Positions 9,112 through 17,809 of a stretch of DNA of 34,185 nucleotides are shown in pieces. The translations under genes and the position numbers were made by a program. The notes below the pieces were generated by a model. It was not told the origin of the DNA. It was given only the letters and a program-made list of their open reading frames with translations, and did not search any database. Numbering within the stretch: position 1 is the first letter of the stretch; the number at the start of each line of letters is the position of its first letter. Origin of the DNA: Candidatus Gottesmanbacteria bacterium (GTDB lineage: Bacteria > Patescibacteriota > Microgenomatia > UBA10105 > UBA927); contig JACREM010000042.1 in NCBI GenBank assembly GCA_016218215.1, positions 1 through 34,185 of the forward strand, given 5' to 3'.

Positions 9112-10010
9112 ACCTGCTTCCCTGTTCTTCCTATCAAAAAATCAAATACAGCACGTCTTTGCACTGGTTTTCCGGTAAATAAATATTTTATGCTTTCTCG
9201 TAAAAGTGCGAATTTGGTTCTCAGAGAACTATACCTCATTCCGAGTCTATAACGATTTCGTGTTTGATAGTACGCTTGGGTTATTCCCCCTGGTCCATCC
9301 GATGACCCAGAATTTTTATGCCAAATCTTCGACAATGGTTCATACCTTAATGAAAAACCAGCGTCACGCGCTCTGAGACAAAACTCCACATCCTCGTAGT
9401 ACAAAAAATACGATTCATTGAGCATCCCTATTTTTTTGACAACATCTGAAGAAAACATCATTGAACAACCGGTAATAAAAGACGTCTCGTCAGAACGCTC
9501 ATACTGTCCACGGTCAATTTCATCCACTCCTCGATGAGATGCATACATATTGTCCCAATCAATAATTCCACCAGCATACCAGAGTACTTTTCCGCGTTCA
9601 TCATTCTTATACCACACCTTATGATATTCAAACCCCGGAGCAAAGTATATTTTTGATCCTGCAATGCCACAGTGATATTTCTCCAGAGATTGAATCAACG
9701 CAAAGCACGAGCGGGAATCAACGAACGTATCATTATTTAAAAGCCAGATATACTCTGCTCCATGAGACAAAGCATACTTTATGCCGATATTGTTTCCTCC
9801 GGAAAAACCGATATTCGTAGGATGCTCGATACTATGTATGAATGGATATTTTTTAGATATACGCTTCACTGGATGAGTTGTTGACCCGTTGTCAACAACA
9901 ATTATCTCAACATTAAGTCCCGTCACTACAAGTTTTTGAAGCGAAAGTAAACATTCCTCTGTGTCTTTCCAGTTGTTCCATACCACAAGCACTATAGCGA
10001 CCTTTGTCAT
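9108..10010 (-). CDS. Family-2 glycosyltransferase, WbbL/rhamnosyltransferase-like
   Basis: A 300-residue GT-A enzyme with VAIVLVVWNNWKDTEEC at the start, IVVDNGST (37-44), NIGFSGGNNIGI (66-77), the metal-site LLNNDT (90-95), the acceptor-side FITGCSMMFSSDVV and the catalytic YYEDVEF (E206, D207). The NxGFxxGxN plus NND pattern is characteristic of the WbbL/RfbN-type branch, many of which are dTDP-rhamnosyl transferases. The rmlABD genes upstream in the same series make a rhamnose link plausible, though unproven. It is placed between two WaaE-like GT2 genes with ATGA overlaps on both sides, implying coordinated expression. No membrane segment is seen apart from weak hydrophobicity near the end. 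Confidence 0.87.
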   Translation of the reverse strand: MTKVAIVLVVWNNWKDTEECLLSLQKLVVTGLNVEIIVVDNGSTTHPVKRISKKYPFIHSIEHPTNIGFSGGNNIGIKYALSHGAEYIWLLNNDTFVDSRSCFALIQSLEKYHCGIAGSKIYFAPGFEYHKVWYKNDERGKVLWYAGGIIDWDNMYASHRGVDEIDRGQYERSDETSFITGCSMMFSSDVVKKIGMLNESYFLYYEDVEFCLRARDAGFSLRYEPLSKIWHKNSGSSDGPGGITQAYYQTRNRYRLGMRYSSLRTKFALLRESIKYLFTGKPVQRRAVFDFLIGRTGKQV

Positions 10011-10909
10011 ATAAAAAGCAATTTTTTAACTATTTGAAAATATTTTTTGACAAAGAAATTTTTTGCTTGTAGAATTTTTGCCGTAAGCAGCCAAAACCAA
10101 ATCTCTTTTCCGTCTCGTGTCAGTTCATGCTCCACTTGATCCAGACGAATTTCTTCTTCATTAAATCCCTTCTTCTCCCAAAGTTTGGCAAACACGACGA
10201 AAGAGTACACACTCTGGAGTAACGATAAAACCAGACCGTGCAAGCCGTCTTTGTATCCGCCCTCTGCAAAGTATATTTTTATAAAATCTGAAACTGGGAA
10301 CCGAATCGCATCAAACCAGGAAAACTGATAAGAAACACGTATAAGATAGTCAACTTCATTTTCACTATATATATCCATCTTCCGAATAAACTGCGATATT
10401 GATTCATAATTATAATGTATATACGGCAAGCGTAGTTCCGACGTCTTCCCGTCAACAGAAAGATATTCATGAACATGTTTGCATGGATAAGACCCTGTAC
10501 TCCGTTTAAATAATCGAAGCTGCTTATCTGGCCACCATAACCCATGCTGTATCCACTTTTCGAATATAATATTTTTTCGAGCAATCCAGTATCCACACGC
10601 ATCCGATTCTGTGTCTAATACTGATAAAATTTCTGCTTTTAAGTCGGGGGGTATTTCTTCATCTGCATCAAGGCATAAAATCCAGTCGGAACAAGCCTTA
10701 GTAAACCCAAAATTTTTATTCACATTTAACATATTGTTGTTCTTCTGCTTAAACACTTTAGCCCCGAGAGAACGTGCAATCTTTGAAGTAGCATCAAGCG
10801 ACCCGTTGTCTACAACAATAATTTCGTCTGCCCATTTTACCGAAGACAAACACCTGCCAATCTTTTTTTCTTCATTCAGTGCAGAAATAACTATCGAAAG
10901 AGTTTTCAT
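10007..10909 (-). CDS. Family-2 glycosyltransferase, WaaE/KdtX-like (copy 2)
   Basis: A 300-residue GT-A enzyme: LSIVISALNEEKKIG, IVVDNGSLDAT (31-41), the metal-site CLDADEE (79-85) and RLFKRSTGSYPCKHVHE, the WaaE-branch acceptor region with HE. It is clearly related to the protein at 8347-9111 over the first 200 residues but has a longer C-terminus. This includes a hydrophobic segment (LHGLVLSLLQSVYSFVVF) and a basic, amphipathic end (KNFFVKKYFQIVKKLLFI) that probably lies on the membrane. The gene starts one base after the end of the flippase gene and ends in an ATGA overlap with the next GT2 gene. Sugar and acceptor unknown. Confidence 0.85.
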   Translation of the reverse strand: MKTLSIVISALNEEKKIGRCLSSVKWADEIIVVDNGSLDATSKIARSLGAKVFKQKNNNMLNVNKNFGFTKACSDWILCLDADEEIPPDLKAEILSVLDTESDACGYWIARKNIIFEKWIQHGLWWPDKQLRLFKRSTGSYPCKHVHEYLSVDGKTSELRLPYIHYNYESISQFIRKMDIYSENEVDYLIRVSYQFSWFDAIRFPVSDFIKIYFAEGGYKDGLHGLVLSLLQSVYSFVVFAKLWEKKGFNEEEIRLDQVEHELTRDGKEIWFWLLTAKILQAKNFFVKKYFQIVKKLLFI

Positions 10910-10910
10910 A

Positions 10911-12350
10911 TCAAGATTTCACTCCTTCCATAATAGAAGCAATTTGTTTTCTCTCAAATACCCAAATAATTGAAACATACAAAACAAATCCACCTGTCCC
11001 GATAATAAAAAGCGGGAAGAAATCTCGGGTATGTTGAATAAAAATCATATAAAACAAACTCTGAAGCGTGATTCCAAGCACCGGAAATTGGAGACTTCTC
11101 CAAAAAGAAAATGCCGCTACGCGCTTGACAAGATACACAACGAGAGCAAGAGTGCTTGTGATAAGAAAAAGAGACAAAGCAACACCATTAAATCCAATAA
11201 GCGAAACAAGCAGCACTGTAAGTATCCATGTGCTGGAGGTCCATAATACCATAAGCCAAAGAGTCGTTTTTATCTTCCCTAAGGCATTTAACGCATTGGT
11301 AAGCGGAGTCGAAAGACTTGCGATTGCTGAAGCAATTGTAAAGAGATAAAACGATATAAGAGCAGGTTCCCATTTGCTGTATCTTGGGATGAGATCGATA
11401 AGAGGACGCACAAAAAATAACAAGCTTATGGAGATCGGGAAAATCGCTACAGAGAGACCGAAAAGTGTTTTCTCTATGGCTTTTCTTAAAAGCTCCTTTG
11501 AATGCTGTAATCGCGAGAATGCAGGAAAAGTAACGCGGATAATACTGTCCATGATGAGTCGAAGTGGTATTTCGGCCCATTTTTTCGCCCACCCTATATA
11601 TCCAACTTGGGCAAGCGGCAGTATTTTCCCTAAAAATAATGTCAGCAAATCATCTTTCAGTAACGCTAAAAATGAATTAAATTGAAACGGAAGCCCGAAT
11701 GTCATGAGTTTTTTTGCCGTTATCAGAGAGAAGCCTAGTCGTATACGCCAGGGAGAAACGTAATAAATAGCAACAAGTCCAACGATAGCCCGAACAAGTA
11801 CCGCCCAGGTAAAACTTGATATGCCAAATCCCTTCCAGGATAAAAATACGGCTACAACATAAAATCCAAGTGTTTCTAATATCTGAGGAAGAACGAGCTT
11901 ATGAAATTCAAGTTTTCGTTCCAGGAGCACCGATGGAATCGTTTTTAGTGAAGACAAAAAAAATGAAATCAGTAGACCATACAAAAGGTATCTACCTGCA
12001 TCCTCCAAAGCATAGAAACTCACTATCAGTGGCGAACACAAAAAAGCGAGACCCACAACAACGGAAACAAGAGTCTGCTGTATAGTAAATGTCGTTACAA
12101 GATCATCATCGGATAATTCACTTTTTTTTTGGATAAGCGCGGCTGCAAGTCCTATATCAGAAAAATACCCCAAAAATGATATAACCGCTGATACAACATA
12201 AAATACTCCAAATATCGCCGGGCTTAAGAAAATTGTGAGAAGAAATGTTGCAGAAAACGCTATGACTTGCAGCACAAATGTTCTACTCGTAAGAGCTATG
12301 ACCCCTGATACAGATCTTTTTTTGATTAATGCAATATCAAGCTCGCTCAT
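10911..12350 (-). CDS. Polysaccharide flippase, MOP superfamily (Wzx-like)
   Basis: A 479-residue protein made almost entirely of hydrophobic helices (about 12-14), with the typical start: a short cytoplasmic segment, then SGVIALTSRTFVLQVIAF and LSPAIFGVFYVVSAVISFLG. The central GYIGWAKKWAEIPLRLIMD and IIRVTFPAFSRLQ are typical of lipopolysaccharide/teichuronic-acid exporters of the MOP superfamily (RfbX/TuaB/WzxC branch). Its job would be to move polyprenyl-diphosphate-linked oligosaccharide from the cytoplasmic to the outer face, so that at least part of the glycan is built inside. It is the only dedicated flippase here, apart from the GtrA domain at 21318-22439. Its start overlaps the preceding GT2 gene by 14 bases. 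Confidence 0.88.
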   Translation of the reverse strand: MSELDIALIKKRSVSGVIALTSRTFVLQVIAFSATFLLTIFLSPAIFGVFYVVSAVISFLGYFSDIGLAAALIQKKSELSDDDLVTTFTIQQTLVSVVVGLAFLCSPLIVSFYALEDAGRYLLYGLLISFFLSSLKTIPSVLLERKLEFHKLVLPQILETLGFYVVAVFLSWKGFGISSFTWAVLVRAIVGLVAIYYVSPWRIRLGFSLITAKKLMTFGLPFQFNSFLALLKDDLLTLFLGKILPLAQVGYIGWAKKWAEIPLRLIMDSIIRVTFPAFSRLQHSKELLRKAIEKTLFGLSVAIFPISISLLFFVRPLIDLIPRYSKWEPALISFYLFTIASAIASLSTPLTNALNALGKIKTTLWLMVLWTSSTWILTVLLVSLIGFNGVALSLFLITSTLALVVYLVKRVAAFSFWRSLQFPVLGITLQSLFYMIFIQHTRDFFPLFIIGTGGFVLYVSIIWVFERKQIASIMEGVKS

Positions 12351-13074
12351 ATGTTCTCCATGGTCTGTGTATAAACAAACGCCAAAGTCCCTCCAAGTCG
12401 CCTGTCGCGGTTTTCATAACCCGTACTGTTGATCCTGGATTGTCAACCCAGGTCACAGGTTCCTCATAAATCTTGTATCCCAATTTTTCAGCCAATATCA
12501 AAAGTTCTGTATCAAAAAACCATTCGTTATCAGAAACGAGCGGCAAAAGAGATGTTACGACTTTGCGGGAAACAACTTTAAAACCGCATTGTGCATCTGA
12601 AAAATGCACAAAGAAAAACATCTTAATAAGAAATATATACCCCTTGGAAGTAATCGTTCTTAGCCAATGTCTTTTTGAAACCCTTGAATTTGATAAATTT
12701 CTGGACCCTATTGCTATATCGTACCCGTGTTCAAGCGAATGCAACAGTGCTTCAAAATGTGTAAGATCTGTAGACAAATCTATATCCATATATGCCAAAA
12801 TTTCATCGGATGAAGTTGTCCATGCGTGCTTTACCGCCCTCCCTCTGCCCTTTTGATCCAGATGCAATGCAATGATTCGTTTATCTTTCTTTGCAATACC
12901 GAGAGCGATATTCATCGTGTCGTCATCTGACGCGTTATCAACAATGGTTATCTTCCAAAGATATTTTTTAGGAAGAGTCTTAAGATACGCCTTTAAGCGC
13001 GAAACAGAATCCTCTAGCTCTGATTCTTCATTGTAGACTGGTAAAACAACATTAAGAGATCTGTTTTTTGCCAT
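12337..13074 (-). CDS. Polyprenyl-phosphate sugar synthase, ALG5/DPG-like GT2
   Basis: A 245-residue GT2 enzyme without membrane helices except a possible short one near 146-156. It starts LNVVLPVYNEESELEDSV and has VDNASDDDT (45-53), GRGRAVKHAW, the metal-site MDIDLST (96-102), IAIGSRN (121-127) and DAQCGFKVVSR (160-170). The DLST and QCGFK motifs are those of dolichyl-phosphate glucose synthases and their prokaryotic relatives, which load a sugar onto polyprenyl phosphate as donor for GT-C enzymes. A paralogue lies at 18961-19722. It overlaps the upstream PTPS-related gene by 23 bases. A TATAAT box 5 bases before the ATG, with no Shine-Dalgarno, suggests an internal leaderless start. Confidence 0.87.
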   Translation of the reverse strand: MAKNRSLNVVLPVYNEESELEDSVSRLKAYLKTLPKKYLWKITIVDNASDDDTMNIALGIAKKDKRIIALHLDQKGRGRAVKHAWTTSSDEILAYMDIDLSTDLTHFEALLHSLEHGYDIAIGSRNLSNSRVSKRHWLRTITSKGYIFLIKMFFFVHFSDAQCGFKVVSRKVVTSLLPLVSDNEWFFDTELLILAEKLGYKIYEEPVTWVDNPGSTVRVMKTATGDLEGLWRLFIHRPWRTYERA

Positions 13075-14743
13075 AGTATATTATACTCAAAAAAACACTC
13101 ACGAGAGAAATAATGTTTCCGAGAGTCTCAATAGGTGTGCTATTATGCTTTGCATCGACAATATGCGCTCCTTTTACAAGTGCAATATTAGGCATGCCCC
13201 TATCCAAAGACACACGAGAAGCTACTCCGTCGGTCATGACGCTCCAGCCAGGAAGATACGACATGCCCAAACGTACGTCGCTATTTTCCTCTGCATATAG
13301 ATCCCACTGTCTCTTTACGGACGTTGAAGAGTAATGACTCAAAACCCCTATAAGCCCATCTACAGCACCGTAGGCTATCATGGTGCCATCAGATTTTTTT
13401 CTATCAAACCCATGGGGGAGATATTCATCGGAGATCTGAGAATATTTTACTCGAATATCCTCAAGGCTCACCGTATTTGACTTTCCAAAATCATAGATAT
13501 ATTGCGGGGTAAACAATTTTAACGATATAGCCAATGTAAGTCCAATGGTTACCAAACATACAAAAGCCATCTGAATACGAAATTTATTAAGTAGCGACAG
13601 GGACCACGCTCCAATAATCGCTATCCCAAAAACGACAAATACTAAAAATCGCCAAGGATACTGTATGTATGCCAACAATGGCACAAATTTCCAAATCCAT
13701 TCCGACCATTGAGTCATCATATAAAGTGACAGTACCACTAAGACAATGGAGGATCCCGAAAGTACGAGATTTTTTTTACCCCGAAACCAAAAAACTAAAA
13801 TAGATCCGAGCGAAAAAATAAATACAAAAATTTTCCCGAGCCTAAAAGACAAACCATCGACACATCCAGGGACAGAACCGCCAAAACCCCACGCTGAACT
13901 CCAAAATTGAGATATACAAACAAAATGATCTTTAAAATCCGCGCCGCCGCCCACCTGAGAGGCTACGTTGGTATACCCCATCTCAACCAGAGCAGGAAGC
14001 CAAAAAAAGCTCGACAGAGCCATCCCTATACCAACCAACGTCATGCTCGGTAAAACATACGATCTAATCGATTTCTTCTTACTAAAAAATGCAAAAAACG
14101 CGACGCATAAAATTTCAATGACGCACAATAACACAACGATGAAGCCAAAAACTGTATGCGAAACTATGACACCTGCAAGTCCGATTGCCCCGACGATTGT
14201 AGATCGAAAACCTTTTGATGCATGCATCAAACCATAGAGCACCAAAGGCAGGAATGAGAGAGTCCATAGCTCGCCAACAGCACCACGAACATACAACTGC
14301 ACAGCATGATACGGCGCGAAAACATACAGCACTGCACCGAGTAATCCGGGGAAAAAACCAAAAAATGAGTACAATACCAATCCCATCGTCATTGCCGGAA
14401 GTATCATGCCAAGACCCATCATGATCTTTGTTGCATCAAGAGGAGAAAACCCTATCAGGGAAAAAAAAGAACCGATATAATATGGCAAAGGCCCATAAAA
14501 ACTGTATAAAGGGTATCCGAATCCGTATCCCAAGTCTCTCACCCAGCGAACAGGAAATTGTCCATCCTTCAATGCTTCGGTCATCTCTACAACTCGCGCA
14601 ATCTGCGTGTCATCGTGCATCGGAAAATACCCTCGCTGAAACAGCGGATAAACTATTGTAAGCGAAATTATAAACACCAGGCATATAAATAATAATCTCT
14701 GCAATGCCTGAGCTCCTCCGAACCAGAAATATAAACGCTTCAT
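13052..14743 (-). CDS. 'PTPS-related' multi-membrane GT-C-like protein (copy 1)
   Basis: A 563-residue polytopic protein. After one helix it has the outside-loop signature MHDDTQIARVVEM (D44, D45), DGQFPVRWVRDLGYGFG (60-76) and YPLYSFYGPLPYY. These match the Pfam group called '6-pyruvoyl-tetrahydropterin synthase-related' membrane domain; despite the name it has nothing of a pterin enzyme and looks like a GT-C glycosyltransferase. About eleven helices follow. A C-terminal outside segment from about residue 415 ends with LPGWSVMTDG and ALVKGAHIV, the same closing module as in the YfhO proteins, and then a last helix. It overlaps the upstream paralogue by ATGA and the downstream DPG-like GT2 by 23 bases. 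Sugar unknown. Confidence 0.8.
   Translation of the reverse strand: MKRLYFWFGGAQALQRLLFICLVFIISLTIVYPLFQRGYFPMHDDTQIARVVEMTEALKDGQFPVRWVRDLGYGFGYPLYSFYGPLPYYIGSFFSLIGFSPLDATKIMMGLGMILPAMTMGLVLYSFFGFFPGLLGAVLYVFAPYHAVQLYVRGAVGELWTLSFLPLVLYGLMHASKGFRSTIVGAIGLAGVIVSHTVFGFIVVLLCVIEILCVAFFAFFSKKKSIRSYVLPSMTLVGIGMALSSFFWLPALVEMGYTNVASQVGGGADFKDHFVCISQFWSSAWGFGGSVPGCVDGLSFRLGKIFVFIFSLGSILVFWFRGKKNLVLSGSSIVLVVLSLYMMTQWSEWIWKFVPLLAYIQYPWRFLVFVVFGIAIIGAWSLSLLNKFRIQMAFVCLVTIGLTLAISLKLFTPQYIYDFGKSNTVSLEDIRVKYSQISDEYLPHGFDRKKSDGTMIAYGAVDGLIGVLSHYSSTSVKRQWDLYAEENSDVRLGMSYLPGWSVMTDGVASRVSLDRGMPNIALVKGAHIVDAKHNSTPIETLGNIISLVSVFLSIIYYGKKQIS
13080..13085 (-). promoter_or_regulatory. possible -10 box (TATAAT) for a leaderless transcript
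   Basis: Perfect TATAAT on the - strand, 5 bases before the ATG at 13074. It lies inside the last codons of the upstream PTPS-related gene. The -35 side is weak (TTCTCT at 18-base spacing, 13104-13109). Confidence 0.4.
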
Positions 14744-16251
14744 ACTTCTTTACGGCTTGTTTTTTTTATAAATCCATAAACAACAAGAGACAAAAACGAA
14801 ATGCTGTCTGCCGCAAAACGAAATGGAGTCTCTCGAAACTCAACGACCAGAGTATGAGTACCCTCGGGAACTAGTATATGCATTAATCCAAACGACGAGG
14901 TCTTAATACCAGCGCGCTGACCGTTTAAAGACGCCCCCCATCCTGGGTAGTACACGCTATTTACCTGTACGATAAGTGGCTCTTCAGCTACTATCTTTGC
15001 TGCAATACGCTGTGAAGACTGATAGGTAATATCGAGAACACCCTTCCCTTCGTATATTTCAATTCGTTTTAGTGCTCTATGGTCTTGAGATTTTGTAGCC
15101 CATCGTGGCATAAATTCATTCTTTACTGTTGTGGTCGCTTCATTTGTCGTGTAATATCCCATTGGCCTATCAACAAATCGTATACCTGACAATACTGAAA
15201 TTGCACAAAAAACAGCCAGAGCTATAAAACTCAATGAGACTAATTTTTTCCTCGATGAAGTTTCGATAACTTGAGATACAATAAACGGTGAAGATATAAC
15301 AACGAGCGATAGAAAGCGAAATGGAAACTGAAATAAGAACCCCAAACCCAACACATTCCATAACCAAAATGACCACTGCAATGAAAATACAAGTCCGACA
15401 AAAAAAATCAGGATAAAATATTTTACATCAGAAGACACATGATCTAGACGCCTGCACAATAAAACTACCCACGCAACTATGCCAACTCCATATAAATACG
15501 TCTCTCCGGGCTTTATAAAATACCTATAAACATCAGAAACGACAATAGCGTCAACCTGGACAAATTGTTTTTCAAATATGGCAGGCATCCAAAAAAAAGA
15601 AGCCAATCCTACGCCCAACAGAGAATGGATCAGAAGATAAAACTTCTTTTTGTATATGATGTAGCCGGCGATAACCAAAAAAAACAATATCGCAAGAGAA
15701 TTATGGCTTAAAATTAGAAATGCAACACTGAGGGGCAATAGCCAGATAAAAGAAAATTCTACTGCATAAAGGGATGCAAAAAACGGTAAAAATGCAAGCA
15801 CTTCGCCTACTGACCCCCTCGTGTACATATCGTATAAAAGATACGGTGAGACAATAAATACAAACGTACCAACCGATGCACTAAGCCTCGCAAACTTTTC
15901 GCGAAGCAGTTTGTACAAAAAGAATGAAGATCCAAGCACCGAAAAAGCGAATATTAACTTAATGGCATGTACAAAGGAAATTCCTACCCCGCGAAGAGCG
16001 GTACCTATATAAAGAAACCCTGGATACAAAAAATTTGACACTGGATACCCGTAGCTCTGGTTTAATCTTCCTAAAAATCGGACCGGAAATTGACCATCCC
16101 GAAATGATTGATAAAATGCACTCAGTCGAATGATCATCCACTCTCCGTCATCGCTTGCAAAAAACCCGGGATGCAATAACGGCCACAATGAAAGAGAAAA
16201 TCCAACGAGTAACAAAATAACGATAAAAACAAGCATCCGGTGATTTTTCAT
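14740..16251 (-). CDS. 'PTPS-related' multi-membrane GT-C-like protein (copy 2)
   Basis: A 503-residue polytopic protein, paralogue of the next gene downstream. It has the outside-loop signature FFASDDGEWMIIR (D34, D35), RDGQFPVRFLGRLNQSYGYP (51-70) and NFLYPGFLY, then about ten helices. A C-terminal outside domain has SVYYPGWGASLNG and ILVPEGTHTLVVEF, and a final helix with a basic tail (KKTSRKEV) closes the protein. The paired Asp after the first helix and the QFPVR motif are shared by both copies, so they are probably catalytic or donor-binding. ATGA overlaps link it to the PMT-like gene upstream and to copy 1 downstream. Role inferred as sugar transfer outside the membrane. Confidence 0.8.
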   Translation of the reverse strand: MKNHRMLVFIVILLLVGFSLSLWPLLHPGFFASDDGEWMIIRLSAFYQSFRDGQFPVRFLGRLNQSYGYPVSNFLYPGFLYIGTALRGVGISFVHAIKLIFAFSVLGSSFFLYKLLREKFARLSASVGTFVFIVSPYLLYDMYTRGSVGEVLAFLPFFASLYAVEFSFIWLLPLSVAFLILSHNSLAILFFLVIAGYIIYKKKFYLLIHSLLGVGLASFFWMPAIFEKQFVQVDAIVVSDVYRYFIKPGETYLYGVGIVAWVVLLCRRLDHVSSDVKYFILIFFVGLVFSLQWSFWLWNVLGLGFLFQFPFRFLSLVVISSPFIVSQVIETSSRKKLVSLSFIALAVFCAISVLSGIRFVDRPMGYYTTNEATTTVKNEFMPRWATKSQDHRALKRIEIYEGKGVLDITYQSSQRIAAKIVAEEPLIVQVNSVYYPGWGASLNGQRAGIKTSSFGLMHILVPEGTHTLVVEFRETPFRFAADSISFLSLVVYGFIKKTSRKEV

Positions 16252-17771
16252 AATGCTTGTGAAGCATGCGTGTCTGATATCACTTCAAACAATCGGAGGG
16301 GTATACTCTTCCCTCCGCCTTTTTGTTTCTCAAACACAAGCCTCATTGGCCATGATGGTATAACCTGAGACTGATAGAAAACAACAAACGTGGGCTTAAT
16401 CCTCGCATCCTCCATTATCTCTTCAGGAATTGTCTTTGGAACCGGCCAAAAACCTTTAATCTTGATATTTGGATTATCGACATAATAAAGCTCAATAGCG
16501 TATGGCATTAATCCAAAGGTACCCTCAGTATATACGCTAACCTTACCGCTCATTGCCTTTTGACCTAAGAATGCATTCACCTCCGGCACTCCCCATCCTG
16601 AAGGCCAATCATCTATATACTGACCTTTATCCGATTTAGGTATAGGGGCTGTGAGAGGAGACGATAAAATAAAATAATCTATGTACGCAGACGGAATGAA
16701 ACAAAAAAGAATTACTAAAACAGCCGCAAGCTTATTTTTTAAAACTCCAAATACTGTCTTAAATGTCAAAGCAGAAAGAATCAAAAGAGGCATAACCATA
16801 AAAAATATGAATCGCGGGTACAATACTCTGCCAAATAACGCGAGTCCTACAAAAGGAACAAACCACCAGAGAAAGAGCAATATTTTTTCTTTCACATATT
16901 TTCCTAATACAAAAACAGATAAAATAACCGAGAAAACTATCGGCCAAGTAAGATACCCTTTAACCCAATCAAACATTCCCGATAAATTCCCCTCCAAAAA
17001 TCGATACGGATGAAGAAGCCATTCTGACAGAGGATAGACAAAAACCGAATCTTTTTGTGAAATCATGCTAAACAAAGGAGACAATCGGAGAACTCCATAA
17101 AGCGCTTGGGAGATGACTAGGCTTATAAAGGCAAGCCCAAACCATAGTAACAGTCTTTTTTTCCACTCTTTGTGTTTAAAATCAAATAAAACAAGAGTCA
17201 TCGGAAGAAGATATAGACTCAAAAATCCGGATGTTTTATTGAGCATCCCGAGCCCAAGTGTCATACCAAGCATAAGTGCGATATCAAGTCGAAGCGATCG
17301 CGCGAGAACGATGCTAAAAAACAAACTCCATACAGAAAGAGCCGCGACGAGTGAGTCATACAGCGCAAGCCTGTCATACATGAGTGAAAACGGTGAAATG
17401 ATATATAAAATCGCAGTCAAAAACGAAATTTTCTTATCTTTAAAGAGGTAGTATGATAGACAAACAAGACCTATAAGCGTCAAACATCCGGCGCTAACAG
17501 ACACGAATCTGCCTGCAAACAGCGGATCATGAAAAATTTTTAGATATACCATCATAATCCACGTAAACAATGGTTGCTTGCCATCTACAAGCGAAATAAA
17601 CCTCCAGCTTGCATCTCGGGAGCCTATTTGAGACCAACGGATATATATGGCCTCATCAGTAAATATTGGAAGACCGGTAAGTGCATAGAGCCTGCTAGAA
17701 AAGTAAACGATAAACACGGAACAGAGAGCAAAAACTACGGCTATCCAATTTTTTGGTTGAGAAAACTTCAT
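16248..17771 (-). CDS. GT-C membrane glycosyltransferase, ArnT/PMT-2-like (GT39/83)
   Basis: A 507-residue polytopic enzyme from the ATG at 17771. The first helix is followed by LPIFTDEAIYIRWSQIG with the catalytic-type D39-E40 pair, then VDGKQPLFTWI (62-72). These are the two hallmark motifs of the PMT_2/ArnT group, which moves a sugar from polyprenyl phosphate to an outside acceptor. About ten helices follow, and a soluble outside domain of about 130 residues ends the protein. An upstream in-frame ATG at 17900 would add 43 residues and overlap the previous gene by 91 bases. The added stretch is cysteine-rich and lacks family similarity, so 17771 is preferred; TTGCTC-18-TATAAT just upstream supports this. 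An ATGA overlap joins it to the following gene. Confidence 0.83.
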   Translation of the reverse strand: MKFSQPKNWIAVVFALCSVFIVYFSSRLYALTGLPIFTDEAIYIRWSQIGSRDASWRFISLVDGKQPLFTWIMMVYLKIFHDPLFAGRFVSVSAGCLTLIGLVCLSYYLFKDKKISFLTAILYIISPFSLMYDRLALYDSLVAALSVWSLFFSIVLARSLRLDIALMLGMTLGLGMLNKTSGFLSLYLLPMTLVLFDFKHKEWKKRLLLWFGLAFISLVISQALYGVLRLSPLFSMISQKDSVFVYPLSEWLLHPYRFLEGNLSGMFDWVKGYLTWPIVFSVILSVFVLGKYVKEKILLFLWWFVPFVGLALFGRVLYPRFIFFMVMPLLILSALTFKTVFGVLKNKLAAVLVILFCFIPSAYIDYFILSSPLTAPIPKSDKGQYIDDWPSGWGVPEVNAFLGQKAMSGKVSVYTEGTFGLMPYAIELYYVDNPNIKIKGFWPVPKTIPEEIMEDARIKPTFVVFYQSQVIPSWPMRLVFEKQKGGGKSIPLRLFEVISDTHASQAL

Positions 17772-17777
17772 ATGTAT

Positions 17778-17807
17778 ATTATACGAGTTTATGTGCTTCG
17801 AGAGCAA
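17778..17807 (-). promoter_or_regulatory. possible internal promoter for a leaderless transcript
   Basis: On the - strand: TTGCTC (17807-17802), 18 bases, then perfect TATAAT (17783-17778), 6 bases before the ATG at 17771. It lies in one of the wider gaps of the series (38 bases) and no Shine-Dalgarno is present. Transcription would start at or within a base or two of the ATG. Confidence 0.45.
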
Positions 17808-17809
17808 AA

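Noticed and set aside
8347-10909. Lipopolysaccharide core synthesis implied by WaaE-like enzymes
   Set aside because: No heptose, Kdo or lipid A genes are seen, and the likely lineage is not known to make lipopolysaccharide.
13052-16251. Pterin-synthesis role implied by the '6-pyruvoyl-tetrahydropterin synthase-related' name
   Set aside because: Both proteins are polytopic with GT-C-like acid loops and show nothing of the small soluble PTPS enzyme.
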